Shown: positions 53,297 through 61,319, numbered from the stretch's first letter. The stretch is 64,000 nt of DNA from Roseomonas alba (GCF_019430885.1 NZ_JAHYBZ010000005.1:409493-473492); one strand, 5' to 3'. The notes: generated by a model not told the origin, from the letters alone. Program-made: numbers and translations.

Positions 53297-54754
53297 ATGG
53301 CCGATTCCAGCCTGATCCGCATGACTGCCACCGAGGCCGTGGCGAAGCTCCGCGCCGGGGAGGTCTCGCCCCTTGAGATGATCGACGCCGCCGAAGCGCG
53401 CATTGCCGAGGTCGAGCCGGCGGTGAACGCGCTGCCGACGCTGTGCCTCGACCGCGCGCGCGACCATGCGAAGGCATTGATGAACGGGCAGCGGCGGGAG
53501 GCGGAAGGCGAGGCGGGATGGCTCGCCGGCCTGCCGATCGCGATCAAGGACCTGACCGAGGTCGCCGGGGTGCGCACCACCTTCGGGTCCCCGATCTTCG
53601 CGGATTACGTCCCCGAGCGCAGCCATCCGATCGTCGAGCGCATCGAGCGCAAGGGTGGCGTGGTGATCGCCAAGTCCAACACGCCGGAATTCGGTGCCGG
53701 CGGATCGACCTTCAACGAGGTGTTCGGCCGCACCCGCAATCCCTGGAACACCTCGCTGACCTGCGGCGGGTCGACCGGCGGCGGCGCGGTGGCGCTGGCA
53801 ACCGGGGAAGTGTGGCTGGCGCATGGGTCGGACCATGGCGGGTCGCTGCGACGACCGGCAACCTATTGCTCGGTGGTAGGGCTGCGGCCGTCCCCGGGGC
53901 GGGTGACGCGCGGGGCGCAGGAGGATCTGTGGTCGCCGCTGTCCGTCCAGGGGCCGATGGCGCGCAACATCCCCGACTTGGCGCTGTTCCTCGACACCAT
54001 GGCGGGCTGGGACATCGACGACCCGATGACCTACGACGCGCCGGCGCGGTCCTATGTCGCGGCCGTCGCCGCGGCTGAGGCCGAGAAGCCGCTGCGCGTA
54101 GCCTTCTCCGCGACCTTCGGCGGCAAGATGGCGATGGATCGGGAGATGGCGACGCTCTGCACCGAGGCGGTGCGGCGTCTTGAGGCGCTCGGCATCGTGG
54201 TCGAGGAGGCCTATCCCGATCTCGGCGATCTGAATGAGGCGTTCCTCGTCCTGCGCAGCCAGCATTTCGTGGTGGATCGCGAGGAGCTGCTGGCGACCAA
54301 GCGCGACAAGCTGAAGCCCGACATCATCTGGCAAACCGAACGCGGCCTGTCCGAGACGCCCTCGCGCCTCGCCTGGGCGGAGCATGAGCGCGCCCGCTTC
54401 TTCCGCGCCATGCGCGAGATCTTCGGTCGCTACGACGTGCTGGTGACGCCGGGGGCGTCCTCCGCCGCTTTCGACGTGAATCTCCGCGCGCCCGAGAAGA
54501 TCGGCGGCAAGGTGCTCGAGAACTACATGGGCGGGTCGCTGATCAACGCCTTCGCGACGCTGGCGAGCTGCCCGGCGGTCGCCGTGCCCTGCGGCTTCGA
54601 CCAGTATGGGCGGCCGGTCGGGCTGCAGGTGGTCGCGCCGCCGCGGCAGGATGCGAAGGCGCTGCAGGTGGCGGCGCTGTTCGAGGCGCTGAGCGGGCTG
54701 GACCGGATGCTGCCGGTCGATCCGAAGCCTGGGGTGGTGCCGCCTTACGAGTGA
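53297..54754 (+). CDS. amidase (amidase signature family)
   Basis: A 485-residue amidase. The catalytic Lys is in LPIAIKDLTEV near residue 83, the cis-Ser in CGGSTGGGAVALA near residue 158 and the nucleophile Ser in GSDHGGSLRRPA near residue 182. The substrate is not predictable; long insertions near residues 280-400 are as in many alphaproteobacterial amidases. The start at 53297 gives the family N-terminus. Distinct from the AtzF-like amidase in the 17-19 kb cluster. It is the last host gene before the prophage. Confidence 0.9.
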   Translation: MADSSLIRMTATEAVAKLRAGEVSPLEMIDAAEARIAEVEPAVNALPTLCLDRARDHAKALMNGQRREAEGEAGWLAGLPIAIKDLTEVAGVRTTFGSPIFADYVPERSHPIVERIERKGGVVIAKSNTPEFGAGGSTFNEVFGRTRNPWNTSLTCGGSTGGGAVALATGEVWLAHGSDHGGSLRRPATYCSVVGLRPSPGRVTRGAQEDLWSPLSVQGPMARNIPDLALFLDTMAGWDIDDPMTYDAPARSYVAAVAAAEAEKPLRVAFSATFGGKMAMDREMATLCTEAVRRLEALGIVVEEAYPDLGDLNEAFLVLRSQHFVVDREELLATKRDKLKPDIIWQTERGLSETPSRLAWAEHERARFFRAMREIFGRYDVLVTPGASSAAFDVNLRAPEKIGGKVLENYMGGSLINAFATLASCPAVAVPCGFDQYGRPVGLQVVAPPRQDAKALQVAALFEALSGLDRMLPVDPKPGVVPPYE

Positions 54755-54833
54755 GGGCGGAATTCTGCCGCGGATCCCGCCTGCTACGGGGCGAAAGGCC
54801 CTTCCGATGGCTGGCCCGCTTCGGCTGTCGCAG

Positions 54834-55021
54834 TTGGAGGGGCGCCGCCCCTCCAAGCCACCCCGCCAAGTGCTTGGAGCACTTGGAACGCAATTTCCTG
54901 GCGCCTGGCGCCACTGCCGTCTTGCCCCCTCCAAACGCGCCTTGTGCGCAAGGGCGTCTTTCGGCGGCATTCCTGGCGGTGGCGCACGGCGCCAGGTATT
55001 GGTTTGCAAAGGCCCTGTGGC
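54834..55021. repeat. composite palindromic junction element, copy F, interrupted by prophage
   Basis: Follows the amidase gene. Left hairpins: 54834-54856 (TTGGAGGGGC / GCCCCTCCAA, GCC loop) and, after CCACCCCG, one with arms CCAAGTGCT / AGCACTTGG at about 54867-54887. The core has GCGCC...GTGCG and TTTCGGCGGCATTC as in reversed copy A. The right arm begins normally (GGCGCCAGGTATTGGTTT then CAAAGGCCCTGTGGC) and breaks off where other copies continue CTTTGGTGGGGAGAGG. The break coincides with the inferred prophage end. Confidence 0.75.
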
Positions 55022-55037
55022 TGTTCCTTGACACATC

Positions 55038-55205
55038 CTTCCGGACATCCGGGATCATGCGGGATTGTCGGGGATAGTGCGGGACAAACTCCCGGAAAAA
55101 TTGGGTTTTCGACGTGCGGCGGCGATGCCGCAGGCGTGGGCGGCAGGTTCCGGAAATCGGGGCTCATCGGACGATTTTGACATTGGGTTCCGGAAAAAAT
55201 TGGGT
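55038..55205. promoter_or_regulatory. candidate MuA-binding sites of the prophage left end
   Basis: Repeats of a common motif: CTTCCGGACATCCGGG (55038-55053), CTCCCGGAAAAATTGGGT (55089-55106), GGTTCCGGAAATCGGGGC (about 55146-55162) and GGTTCCGGAAAAAATTGGGT (55186-55205). All lie within 190 bases of the proposed terminus and before the repressor gene, like the L1-L3 sites of Mu. Assignment is by position and repetition. Confidence 0.5.
55051..55090. repeat. four 10-base tandem GGGA units
   Basis: GGGATCATGC, GGGATTGTCG, GGGATAGTGC and GGGACAAACT follow one another exactly every 10 bases, one DNA turn apart. They sit between the first and second candidate transposase sites; phased protein binding or bending is possible. 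Confidence 0.5.
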
Positions 55206-55231
55206 GGCGCTCTGAGGCTCTGAGAGGCCTC

Positions 55232-55810
55232 TCAATCGGGCGTCGGTGAGCTCTTAGGACCCGCCTCAATCTCGGTCAGATGGTCATAGATCACCAGGGC
55301 AATTCGCATGAGTAGGGTGGGCGTGACCGAAGGCCCGATGAGCTGCCGAGAGGCCGCCTCGTACGCGCGAGCCAGCCGTTCCGGATTGACCTGCCAGGCG
55401 ATGCCCCCCCCGCCCGACGCGTGATCGGCGGGGCCTGGCTCCGCGGCGCCCAGAATGGTTCGGAAGGCGCTGTGCCTCTGGTCTGGCGCAGGCTGAAGGA
55501 CCGCTGGCGCAGGGTCGGTGACGAGCATCGGCTCCTCGCCCGTCGCGAGCCAGTTCAGGCGAACGCCGGAAGCCCGGGCCAGCGCCACCGCGCCCTCTAT
55601 CGGCAGCGCGCCACCTTTGAGATAGCCGTTCAGAGTGCTCTGCGGAATTCCGCTCATAATGGCGAGCTTCCGCCTACTCCCGAGCCTCTTCCAGAGCGCC
55701 TCAAGCCGCGCCACGCGGGATTGCGTGATCTCATCCGCGGCAGCAGGAACGCTTCCACCTTCGGAAGGCGAACCTGGAACGCCGCTTCCATCTTCCGGAT
55801 CGGCTTCCAT
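55232..55810 (-). CDS. Mu-like phage repressor (HTH, c-type)
   Basis: A 192-residue repressor. The HTH lies at about residues 33-95: LEALWKRLGSRRKLAIMSGIPQSTLNGYL with a following IEGAVALARASGVRLNWLATGEEPM, the usual layout of CI-like repressors in Mu-type phages. The C-terminal part (MRIALVIYDHLTEIEA) is helical and probably drives oligomerisation; there is no peptidase (S24) domain. Divergent from ner, across a 187-base control region. It would keep the prophage silent. Confidence 0.8.
   Translation of the reverse strand: MEADPEDGSGVPGSPSEGGSVPAAADEITQSRVARLEALWKRLGSRRKLAIMSGIPQSTLNGYLKGGALPIEGAVALARASGVRLNWLATGEEPMLVTDPAPAVLQPAPDQRHSAFRTILGAAEPGPADHASGGGGIAWQVNPERLARAYEAASRQLIGPSVTPTLLMRIALVIYDHLTEIEAGPKSSPTPD
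55642..55653. promoter_or_regulatory. palindrome GCGGAATTCCGC inside repressor gene
   Basis: A perfect 12-base palindrome within the HTH-coding part of the repressor gene, identical to the core of the one in the control region at 55897. A second copy this close in a phage immunity region suggests an operator, though it could be chance. Confidence 0.4.
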
Positions 55811-55997
55811 GTTACCAAATTTTCCTGCAAATACAATTAGTTGCGGGATTACGCCTGCTTATATGCGAAATTCCGAATATGGAAGCCGCAGAACTAGCGG
55901 AATTCCGCTTGCGAATATGCGGCATGTCGCTCATTCTCCGTTTGCCAAACCACAACCCCGAGCGCGCGGCCCGCCAGCCGCCTGCTCAGGAGACACG
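55811..55997. promoter_or_regulatory. repressor/ner control region
   Basis: 187 relatively AT-rich bases between divergent repressor and ner genes. It holds AGCGGAATTCCGCT (55896-55909, perfect palindrome) and related words GCGAAATTCCG (55865-55875) and GCGAATATGC (55911-55920). This is the expected place for the early promoter, repressor promoter and their operators; individual -10/-35 boxes are not assigned. Confidence 0.6.
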
Positions 55998-56306
55998 ATG
56001 CCGAAGCGCCCTAACGACTGGCACCCGGAGGACATCAAGGCGGCGGTCCGCAAGTCCGGCGCCACCCTGTCTGCCCTGTCCCGGGCCGCCGGCCTTTCGG
56101 TCGGCGCCGCCAAACGAGCCCTAGACGTCCCCTGGCCCCGGGCGGAGGCGATCATCGCCGCCCGGCTCGGGGTCAGACCTCAGGACATCTGGCCCAGTCG
56201 CTACGACGCCGAAGGGCTGCCCCTCAAGGGCCGGCCCGTCGCCATCGGCCCGGAACGTAGCCGCTCGGCCCCCACCCCGCACCGTCAGAAATCGGAGGCC
56301 GCGTGA
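55998..56306 (+). CDS. ner: Ner-family phage transcriptional regulator
   Basis: A 102-residue protein matching Mu Ner/Nlp: DWHPEDIKAAVRKSGATLSALSRAAGLS near residues 6-33, then KRALDVPWPRAEAIIAARLGVRPQDIWPSRY, a very characteristic HTH ending. The C-terminal 30 residues are a basic tail. CAGGAG precedes the ATG at 55998. In Mu, Ner turns down both early and repressor transcription. It overlaps the following gene by 4 bases. Confidence 0.93.
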   Translation: MPKRPNDWHPEDIKAAVRKSGATLSALSRAAGLSVGAAKRALDVPWPRAEAIIAARLGVRPQDIWPSRYDAEGLPLKGRPVAIGPERSRSAPTPHRQKSEAA

Positions 56307-57175
56307 ACACGCCCGTCCTGTCCATCCCGCTTGACCACATTGAGGTAGGCGAGCGCCTCCGCGCGGTCGACGCCGACTATGTCGCCCTGATCGCCGAAAC
56401 GCTGATCCAGCGCGGCCTCGATACCCCGATCATCGTCACCCCGACCCAATTCGAGGGGATGTATCGGCTGGTCACCGGCGGCCACCGCATCGCCGCCGCC
56501 GAGCTGGCGGGCTGGAGCGAGATCCCGGCCAAGGTCGTCGAGGTCGACGAGCTGCAGGCCAAGCTGATCGAGATCGACGAGAACCTGATCCGGCGCGAGC
56601 TGTCCGCCCTGGACCGTGCCGTGTTCCTCGCCGAGCGCAAGCGGGTCTATGAGGCGCTGAACCCCGAAACGGCGCACGGAAAAGCAAAGAAAAAGAAGGA
56701 CTTGGAAAAGTCGACAGGCTTGTCGACTTTTGCCGAGCGGTTCAGCAAGGCGACCGCCGCCAAGCTGGGCGTCGACGAACGCACCATCCAGCGCGCCGTC
56801 GCCCGCGCCGCCATCGCCCCGGAGGTCCGGGCGCTGATCGCGACCCACCCGATCGCGGACAGCGGCGCCGAGCTCGACCAGCTTGCCGGCCAGACGCCGG
56901 AACGCCAGCGCGAGATCGCCGATCGCCTGGTCCGCGAGGGCGCCACCGCCCGGACGGTTTCGGCCGCTCTGGTTGAGATCGTTGGTCGCCCGCCGGTCAG
57001 CGTGGTTGCGGAGATCGACCGGCAATACCGCGCGATCATGAGCGCCTGGACCAAGGCGTCGCATTCCGAGGCCAAGCGTCGGTTCCTGGACCTGCTCTGC
57101 AGTCTCCGCGCCGACCGCAAGATGATCGAAAAGGCACTGTCGCGCGCGGCCCAGGACGCCGAGGACGCCGCGTGA
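56303..57175 (+). CDS. ParB/Srx-domain phage protein
   Basis: A 290-residue ParB-like protein. The N-terminal ParB/Sulfiredoxin-type domain contains ERLRAVDADYVALIAETLIQRGLDTPIIV, then RLVTGGHRIAAAELAG and DENLIRRELSALDRAVFLAERK. A central HTH follows (FAERFSKATAAKLGVDERTIQRAVARA). Such ParB-like proteins are common in the early region of Mu-like phages from alphaproteobacteria and may act as DNA-binding or nuclease proteins. GTG start, overlapping the ner stop. Confidence 0.85.
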   Translation: MNTPVLSIPLDHIEVGERLRAVDADYVALIAETLIQRGLDTPIIVTPTQFEGMYRLVTGGHRIAAAELAGWSEIPAKVVEVDELQAKLIEIDENLIRRELSALDRAVFLAERKRVYEALNPETAHGKAKKKKDLEKSTGLSTFAERFSKATAAKLGVDERTIQRAVARAAIAPEVRALIATHPIADSGAELDQLAGQTPERQREIADRLVREGATARTVSAALVEIVGRPPVSVVAEIDRQYRAIMSAWTKASHSEAKRRFLDLLCSLRADRKMIEKALSRAAQDAEDAA

Positions 57176-57336
57176 TGGCACACCATCCCCGTGCTCCGCG
57201 CGTCACGCTGACCGCTTGCTTCTGCGGCGTGCTGTTCGCCACCTTCATCTTCGGGGGGTTCTGGGTCGCTGAGCTGATCGGCCCCCGGGACATGCTGCGC
57301 GCGCTGGCGATCATGGCACAGGCGGTGCGGCCGTGA
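57175..57336 (+). CDS. small phage membrane protein
   Basis: A 53-residue protein with one hydrophobic span (residues 11-35, CFCGVLFATFIFGGFWVAEL) and two Cys. The ATG shares a base with the ParB-like stop, and its own stop overlaps the next GTG, so it lies in a fully coupled early operon. No recognised family; an anti-exclusion or host-modifying role is only a guess. Confidence 0.55.
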   Translation: MAHHPRAPRVTLTACFCGVLFATFIFGGFWVAELIGPRDMLRALAIMAQAVRP

Positions 57337-57452
57337 CCCCGCCAGCCGCCTGGCACTGCCGCGGCGACAGGTTACTGCGCCTGTTCGGCGGGGCGGTGGC
57401 CGCCGTCATCGCCACCTTCCTGATCGCCATCGCCTGGCGGGCCATCGGCTGA
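57333..57452 (+). CDS. very small phage membrane protein
   Basis: A 39-residue protein starting GTG, overlapping the previous stop by 4 bases and ending at the base where the next ATG begins. Residues 17-36 (LFGGAVAAVIATFLIAIAWR) form a transmembrane helix. The tight overlaps on both sides support expression. Function unknown. Confidence 0.5.
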   Translation: MTPPAAWHCRGDRLLRLFGGAVAAVIATFLIAIAWRAIG

Positions 57453-57910
57453 TGTCCCGCCGGCGCACCGCACAGCCCGACCTGCTCGACTGGCAGCCGC
57501 CGACCCCGGTGGTGGCCTTCGAGCCGGCCCAGGTGCGGGCCGCCAGCCTGGCCGCCAGCGTCGCACGCGCCGTCGCCGCCACCCTGCGGGACAGCCCGCT
57601 GCCCCGTGAGGAAGTGGGGGCACGCATGTCCGCCTACCTCGGCGAGCGGGTGTCGAAGCACATGCTTGACGCCTACGCGTCCGAGCAGCGGACGGACCAC
57701 CCCATCCCCGTCACTCGCCTGGTCGCGCTGATGCATGCGACGGGCGATCGCCGGCTGCTGCAGCTGATCGCCGAGCCCCTCGGCTGGGCGGTCATCGAGC
57801 GCCGGCATCTCCCGATGATCGAACTGGCGGCCGTGCAGGAACAGCGGGACGAACTCGCCCGCCGAGCCGATGCCCTGCGCCGCGCCGCCCGCGCCGGAGG
57901 TGCGATGTGA
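57452..57910 (+). CDS. phage regulatory CII-like protein
   Basis: A 152-residue protein. The segment REEVGARMSAYLGERVSKHMLDAYASEQ and HPIPVTRLVALMHATGDRRLLQLIAEPLGW resembles phage CII-type (CP76) regulators, with an amphipathic C-terminal helix rich in Glu/Arg (residues 124-150). This assignment is by general pattern; a phage DNA-binding protein of unknown role is the safe description. Placed directly before the transposase gene, which starts GTG overlapping its stop. Confidence 0.6.
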   Translation: MSRRRTAQPDLLDWQPPTPVVAFEPAQVRAASLAASVARAVAATLRDSPLPREEVGARMSAYLGERVSKHMLDAYASEQRTDHPIPVTRLVALMHATGDRRLLQLIAEPLGWAVIERRHLPMIELAAVQEQRDELARRADALRRAARAGGAM

Positions 57911-59889
57911 GCGTCTGGCTCACCCTCACCGAACTCTCTGCCATGGCCCTGCCGGGCCTGCCGGACACGCGCCGGGGCCTCGCCATGCAGGCCGAGCGCG
58001 AGGAATGGACCCACCCCGACGCGGAAGGCCGCCTCTGGCGCCGCCGGCAGGGGCGCGGTGGCGGGGTCGAATACGCCCTCGCGGTCCTGCCCAGCTACGT
58101 CCAGGCGAAGATCCTGGCCCGCGCCGCGGCGACGGCGGCGCCGGCCGAGAAGGACGCGACGCTCCAGCGCCTGTCGGATGAAGCCGCCTGGGCCGCCTAT
58201 GAGCGCCAGCCGGAGAAGCACAAGGCGCGCGCCGCCGCGCGTGTCGCGGCGCTGGATGCGGTGGCCACCCTGGTGAACCAGGGCCGGCCGCGCAGGCTGG
58301 CGATGATGGAAGTCGCGGCGACGCACCAGGTGTCGCGATCTCAACTCTACGAATGGGCAAGCCTCGTCGACGGCGTGCCGCGCGCGTCCTGGCTGGCGCG
58401 CCTGGTCCCACAATATGCGGGCGCAACCGGCGCCCGGGCGACCTGCAGCGACGACGCCTGGGAATGGCTGCGCGCCCGCTACCTGCTGCCGAACCAGCCG
58501 ACTTTCGAGGCGTGCTGGCGCGACCTGGAGAAGGTCGCGGCGCAGCGCGGATGGACGCTGCCATCCAAGCGCACCTTGCGCCGCCGCATCGACGCCCTGC
58601 CGGCGGTGGTGCGCACCTGGCACCGCGAGGGACCGGAGGCGACGGACGCCCTGTTCCCGACGCAGCGCCGCGACCGTTCGATGCTGCACGCGATGGAGTG
58701 GCTGAACGCGGACGGCCATCGCTTCGACAACTTCGTCGAATGGCCGGACGGCGAGCGCGCCCGCCCCATGGTGGTGTGCTTCCAGGATCTCTACTCCGGG
58801 AAATTCCTGGGATACCGCGTTGGTCCCGACGAGACCGGCGATACCTTCCGCCTCGCCTTCGGCGACGTGGTCGAGAAGTACGGCATCCCCGCCAAGGTCA
58901 CGATCGACAACACGCTGGCTGCGGCCAACAAGACCATGTCCGGCGGCCTCAAGCGTCGCTTCCGCTTCAAGGTGCGCGCCGAGGAACCGCTCGGCATCTT
59001 CCCGACCCTTGGCGTCGAGGTCCATTGGGCGAAGCCGTATTCGGGCCGCTCCAAGCCGATCGAGCGCGCCTTCGGCGATTTCGCGCGGGACATCGCGCGG
59101 CATCCGTCCTTTGTCGGCGCCTGGACGGGCAACAGCACGTCGAACAAGCCGCATGACTACGGCAGCAAGGCCGTGCCGCTGGCGACCTTCCTGGCGGTGC
59201 TGGAGGCCGGGATCGCCGAGCACAACGCCCGGCCGGGCCGCACCGCCGCGAATTGCCGCGGGCGCAGCTTCGACGAGACCTTCGCCGAGAGCTATGCGCA
59301 GGCACCGATCACCATGGCGTCGGACGCGCAGCGCCGCGTCTTCCTGCTGGCGGCGGACGAAGTCCGCGTGCGTCGCGATGCGACGGTCCACCTGATGGGC
59401 AACCGCTACCACGATCCGCGCCTGGTCGAGCTGCGCGGCCGGCCCGTGACCATCCGCTTCGATCCCGAGCACCTGCACGCGCCGGTGCACATCTTCCTGG
59501 CCTCGGGCGAGTTCTTCGTCACCGCGGACTGCATCGCCGACGCCGGCTTCGGCGATGTGGACGCCGCGCGCCGCACCGCGCAGGCGAACAAGCAGCGGCG
59601 CAAGGGGATCAAGCTGATCGCGGACGCGGAGCGGCGGATCGAGGCCGAGCAGCTCGCGCGCGATCTCGCGGATCTCGAACGCCCGCTGCCACCCACGCCC
59701 GCGCCGCGCGTGGTTCGCCCGCTGTTCCGCGGCAATGCCGCGGTCAAACCCATCACCGATCAGGAGGAGGAGACCTCGGAAGAACGCTCCGAGCGCCTGT
59801 TTGTCGCTGCCCACCGGCAGCTGCGCGGCGCTGGAACCGCCGCGCAGCTCCGGCTGGTGCCGGACGAAGACGCCGAGGACCAGGCCTGA
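57907..59889 (+). CDS. Mu-type transposase A
   Basis: A 660-residue MuA-like DDE transposase. The N-terminal Mu DNA-binding winged helix is at about residues 3-65 (VWLTLTELSAMALPGLPDTRRG), then an HTH region with HQVSRSQLYEWASLVDG. The RNase H-like catalytic core has NADGHRFDNF (first Asp), TIDNTLAAANK (second Asp) and SKPIERAFGDF (Glu), followed by a beta-barrel (NRYHDPRLVELRGRPVTIRF) and a basic C-terminal part that would contact MuB. The enzyme cuts and joins phage ends for integration and replicative transposition. Confidence 0.95.
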   Translation: MSVWLTLTELSAMALPGLPDTRRGLAMQAEREEWTHPDAEGRLWRRRQGRGGGVEYALAVLPSYVQAKILARAAATAAPAEKDATLQRLSDEAAWAAYERQPEKHKARAAARVAALDAVATLVNQGRPRRLAMMEVAATHQVSRSQLYEWASLVDGVPRASWLARLVPQYAGATGARATCSDDAWEWLRARYLLPNQPTFEACWRDLEKVAAQRGWTLPSKRTLRRRIDALPAVVRTWHREGPEATDALFPTQRRDRSMLHAMEWLNADGHRFDNFVEWPDGERARPMVVCFQDLYSGKFLGYRVGPDETGDTFRLAFGDVVEKYGIPAKVTIDNTLAAANKTMSGGLKRRFRFKVRAEEPLGIFPTLGVEVHWAKPYSGRSKPIERAFGDFARDIARHPSFVGAWTGNSTSNKPHDYGSKAVPLATFLAVLEAGIAEHNARPGRTAANCRGRSFDETFAESYAQAPITMASDAQRRVFLLAADEVRVRRDATVHLMGNRYHDPRLVELRGRPVTIRFDPEHLHAPVHIFLASGEFFVTADCIADAGFGDVDAARRTAQANKQRRKGIKLIADAERRIEAEQLARDLADLERPLPPTPAPRVVRPLFRGNAAVKPITDQEEETSEERSERLFVAAHRQLRGAGTAAQLRLVPDEDAEDQA

Positions 59890-59928
59890 ACAGCGGCCCT
59901 CGGAACCCACGACAGAGAGAGACCTATC

Positions 59929-60915
59929 ATGCCCAGCGACGTCGCTGAACCCATCATGAGTGCCGAGGACATGGCCGCGATCCGCGAGCGTGTCCGTGCG
60001 GTGATGGCCGAGCGCAAGATCACCCAGGCCGAGATCGCGCGCCAGATCGGCATGCCCTATGGCACGTTCACCAACTGGCTCGGCGGCACCTACAAGGGTC
60101 GCAACGAGCGCGTGGCCGAGCAGGTGCTGTCCTGGCTCAACAGCCTCGCGACGCAGGAACGCACCCGCGCGATGCAGCCCCGCGCGCCGGCCTTCGTGCT
60201 GACGAAGACGGCCGAGGCGATCCTCGCGACGCTGGAGCACGGTCAATACACGCCGGAGATGGTGGTCATCACCGGCATCCCCGGCGTCGGGAAGACGTCC
60301 GCGGCCCGCTGGCATGCCTCCCGCAATCCCAATGTGTGGATGGTGACCGCGGAACCGGCGATGTCCTCGCCGAATGCCCTGCTGCACGCGCTCAATGACG
60401 AGCTGCGGGTGGAACCCGCCGGCGTGTCCGCGCTGCGCATGTCGCGGTCCCTGATGCGCAAGATGGCGGGCAGCCAGGGCCTCATCCTGATCGACGAGGC
60501 GCAGCACCTCACCAGCCCGACGCTCGACCAGCTGCGCAGCTTCTTCGATATCGCGGGCGTCGGCATCGCGCTCATGGGCAATGAGCACGTCTATGCCCGC
60601 CTCGAAGGCGGGGCGCGCAGCGCGCAGTACGCGCAGCTTTTCAGCCGCATCGGCATGCCGCTGCGTCGCCCGCGGGTGCTGAAGGACGATATCGAGGCGC
60701 TGCTGGACGCGTGGGGCGTGCAGGGCGCGGCCGAACGCAAGCTGCTGCACCAAATCGCGCGGAAGCCCGGTGCCCTGCGCAACGTCAACAAGGTAGTGCG
60801 CATGGCGCACATGCTGGCGGGTGGCGATGGCGCCGAGGCGATGGGCGAGGGCCACATCGCCATGGCGTGGGATCGGCTGAGCGGCGGCGCCGCCCTGCAG
60901 GCGGAGGCCGCGTGA
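59929..60915 (+). CDS. Mu-type transposition protein B (AAA ATPase)
   Basis: A 328-residue MuB-like target-selection ATPase. The N-terminal HTH (ITQAEIARQIGMPYGTFTNWLGG, residues about 31-55) binds DNA, the AAA core has Walker A TGIPGVGKTSA near residue 117 and Walker B LILIDEAQHL near residue 184, and the C-terminal helical domain ends at KPGALRNVNKVVRMAHML. It delivers target DNA to MuA and gives immunity near phage ends. 39 bases downstream of A, with GAGAGAG before the ATG. Confidence 0.93.
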   Translation: MPSDVAEPIMSAEDMAAIRERVRAVMAERKITQAEIARQIGMPYGTFTNWLGGTYKGRNERVAEQVLSWLNSLATQERTRAMQPRAPAFVLTKTAEAILATLEHGQYTPEMVVITGIPGVGKTSAARWHASRNPNVWMVTAEPAMSSPNALLHALNDELRVEPAGVSALRMSRSLMRKMAGSQGLILIDEAQHLTSPTLDQLRSFFDIAGVGIALMGNEHVYARLEGGARSAQYAQLFSRIGMPLRRPRVLKDDIEALLDAWGVQGAAERKLLHQIARKPGALRNVNKVVRMAHMLAGGDGAEAMGEGHIAMAWDRLSGGAALQAEAA

Positions 60916-61319
60916 TGCCCCGGCAGATGGACAATCCCCTGGATGGGCGCGGGCGCAATGTGAAGCTGCCGAAGGCCACCTGGGTCGGGGCACTCCAGGT
61001 GCTCCTGCTCGCTGCGCGCGAGGCGCAGGACCCCAAGTCGCGCGCGGACGCGGAGCATGAGCTGGAGCGCATGGCGCTGGCCGCCGATATCGCGACGTCC
61101 ATGCACCTGGCGCTGACGCTCGCGCGCTTCGAGCTGCGCGAGGATCTCGCGGCGCATGTCCGCAGCACGACGCGCCTCGCGTTCGAATGGCAGGTGGAAG
61201 AACCGCTGCCATCGACGTTCTGCGATCCCGAGATGGAGCAGGTGGCGCAGCGCAAGAAGGCCGCGCTGGAGAGCGTCGACGCGACGATCGCCGCCGCGGA
61301 GGGCCGCACCCGTGGCTGA
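60915..61319 (+). CDS. phage early protein of unknown function
   Basis: A 134-residue, largely helical protein rich in Ala, Leu and charged residues, with no domain I recognise. ATG overlaps the B stop (TGATG). A central AEHELERMALAADIATSMHLALTLARFELRE suggests a coiled or helical bundle. Its place between B and the following small genes matches the unnamed early genes of Mu-like phages. Confidence 0.6.
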   Translation: MPRQMDNPLDGRGRNVKLPKATWVGALQVLLLAAREAQDPKSRADAEHELERMALAADIATSMHLALTLARFELREDLAAHVRSTTRLAFEWQVEEPLPSTFCDPEMEQVAQRKKAALESVDATIAAAEGRTRG

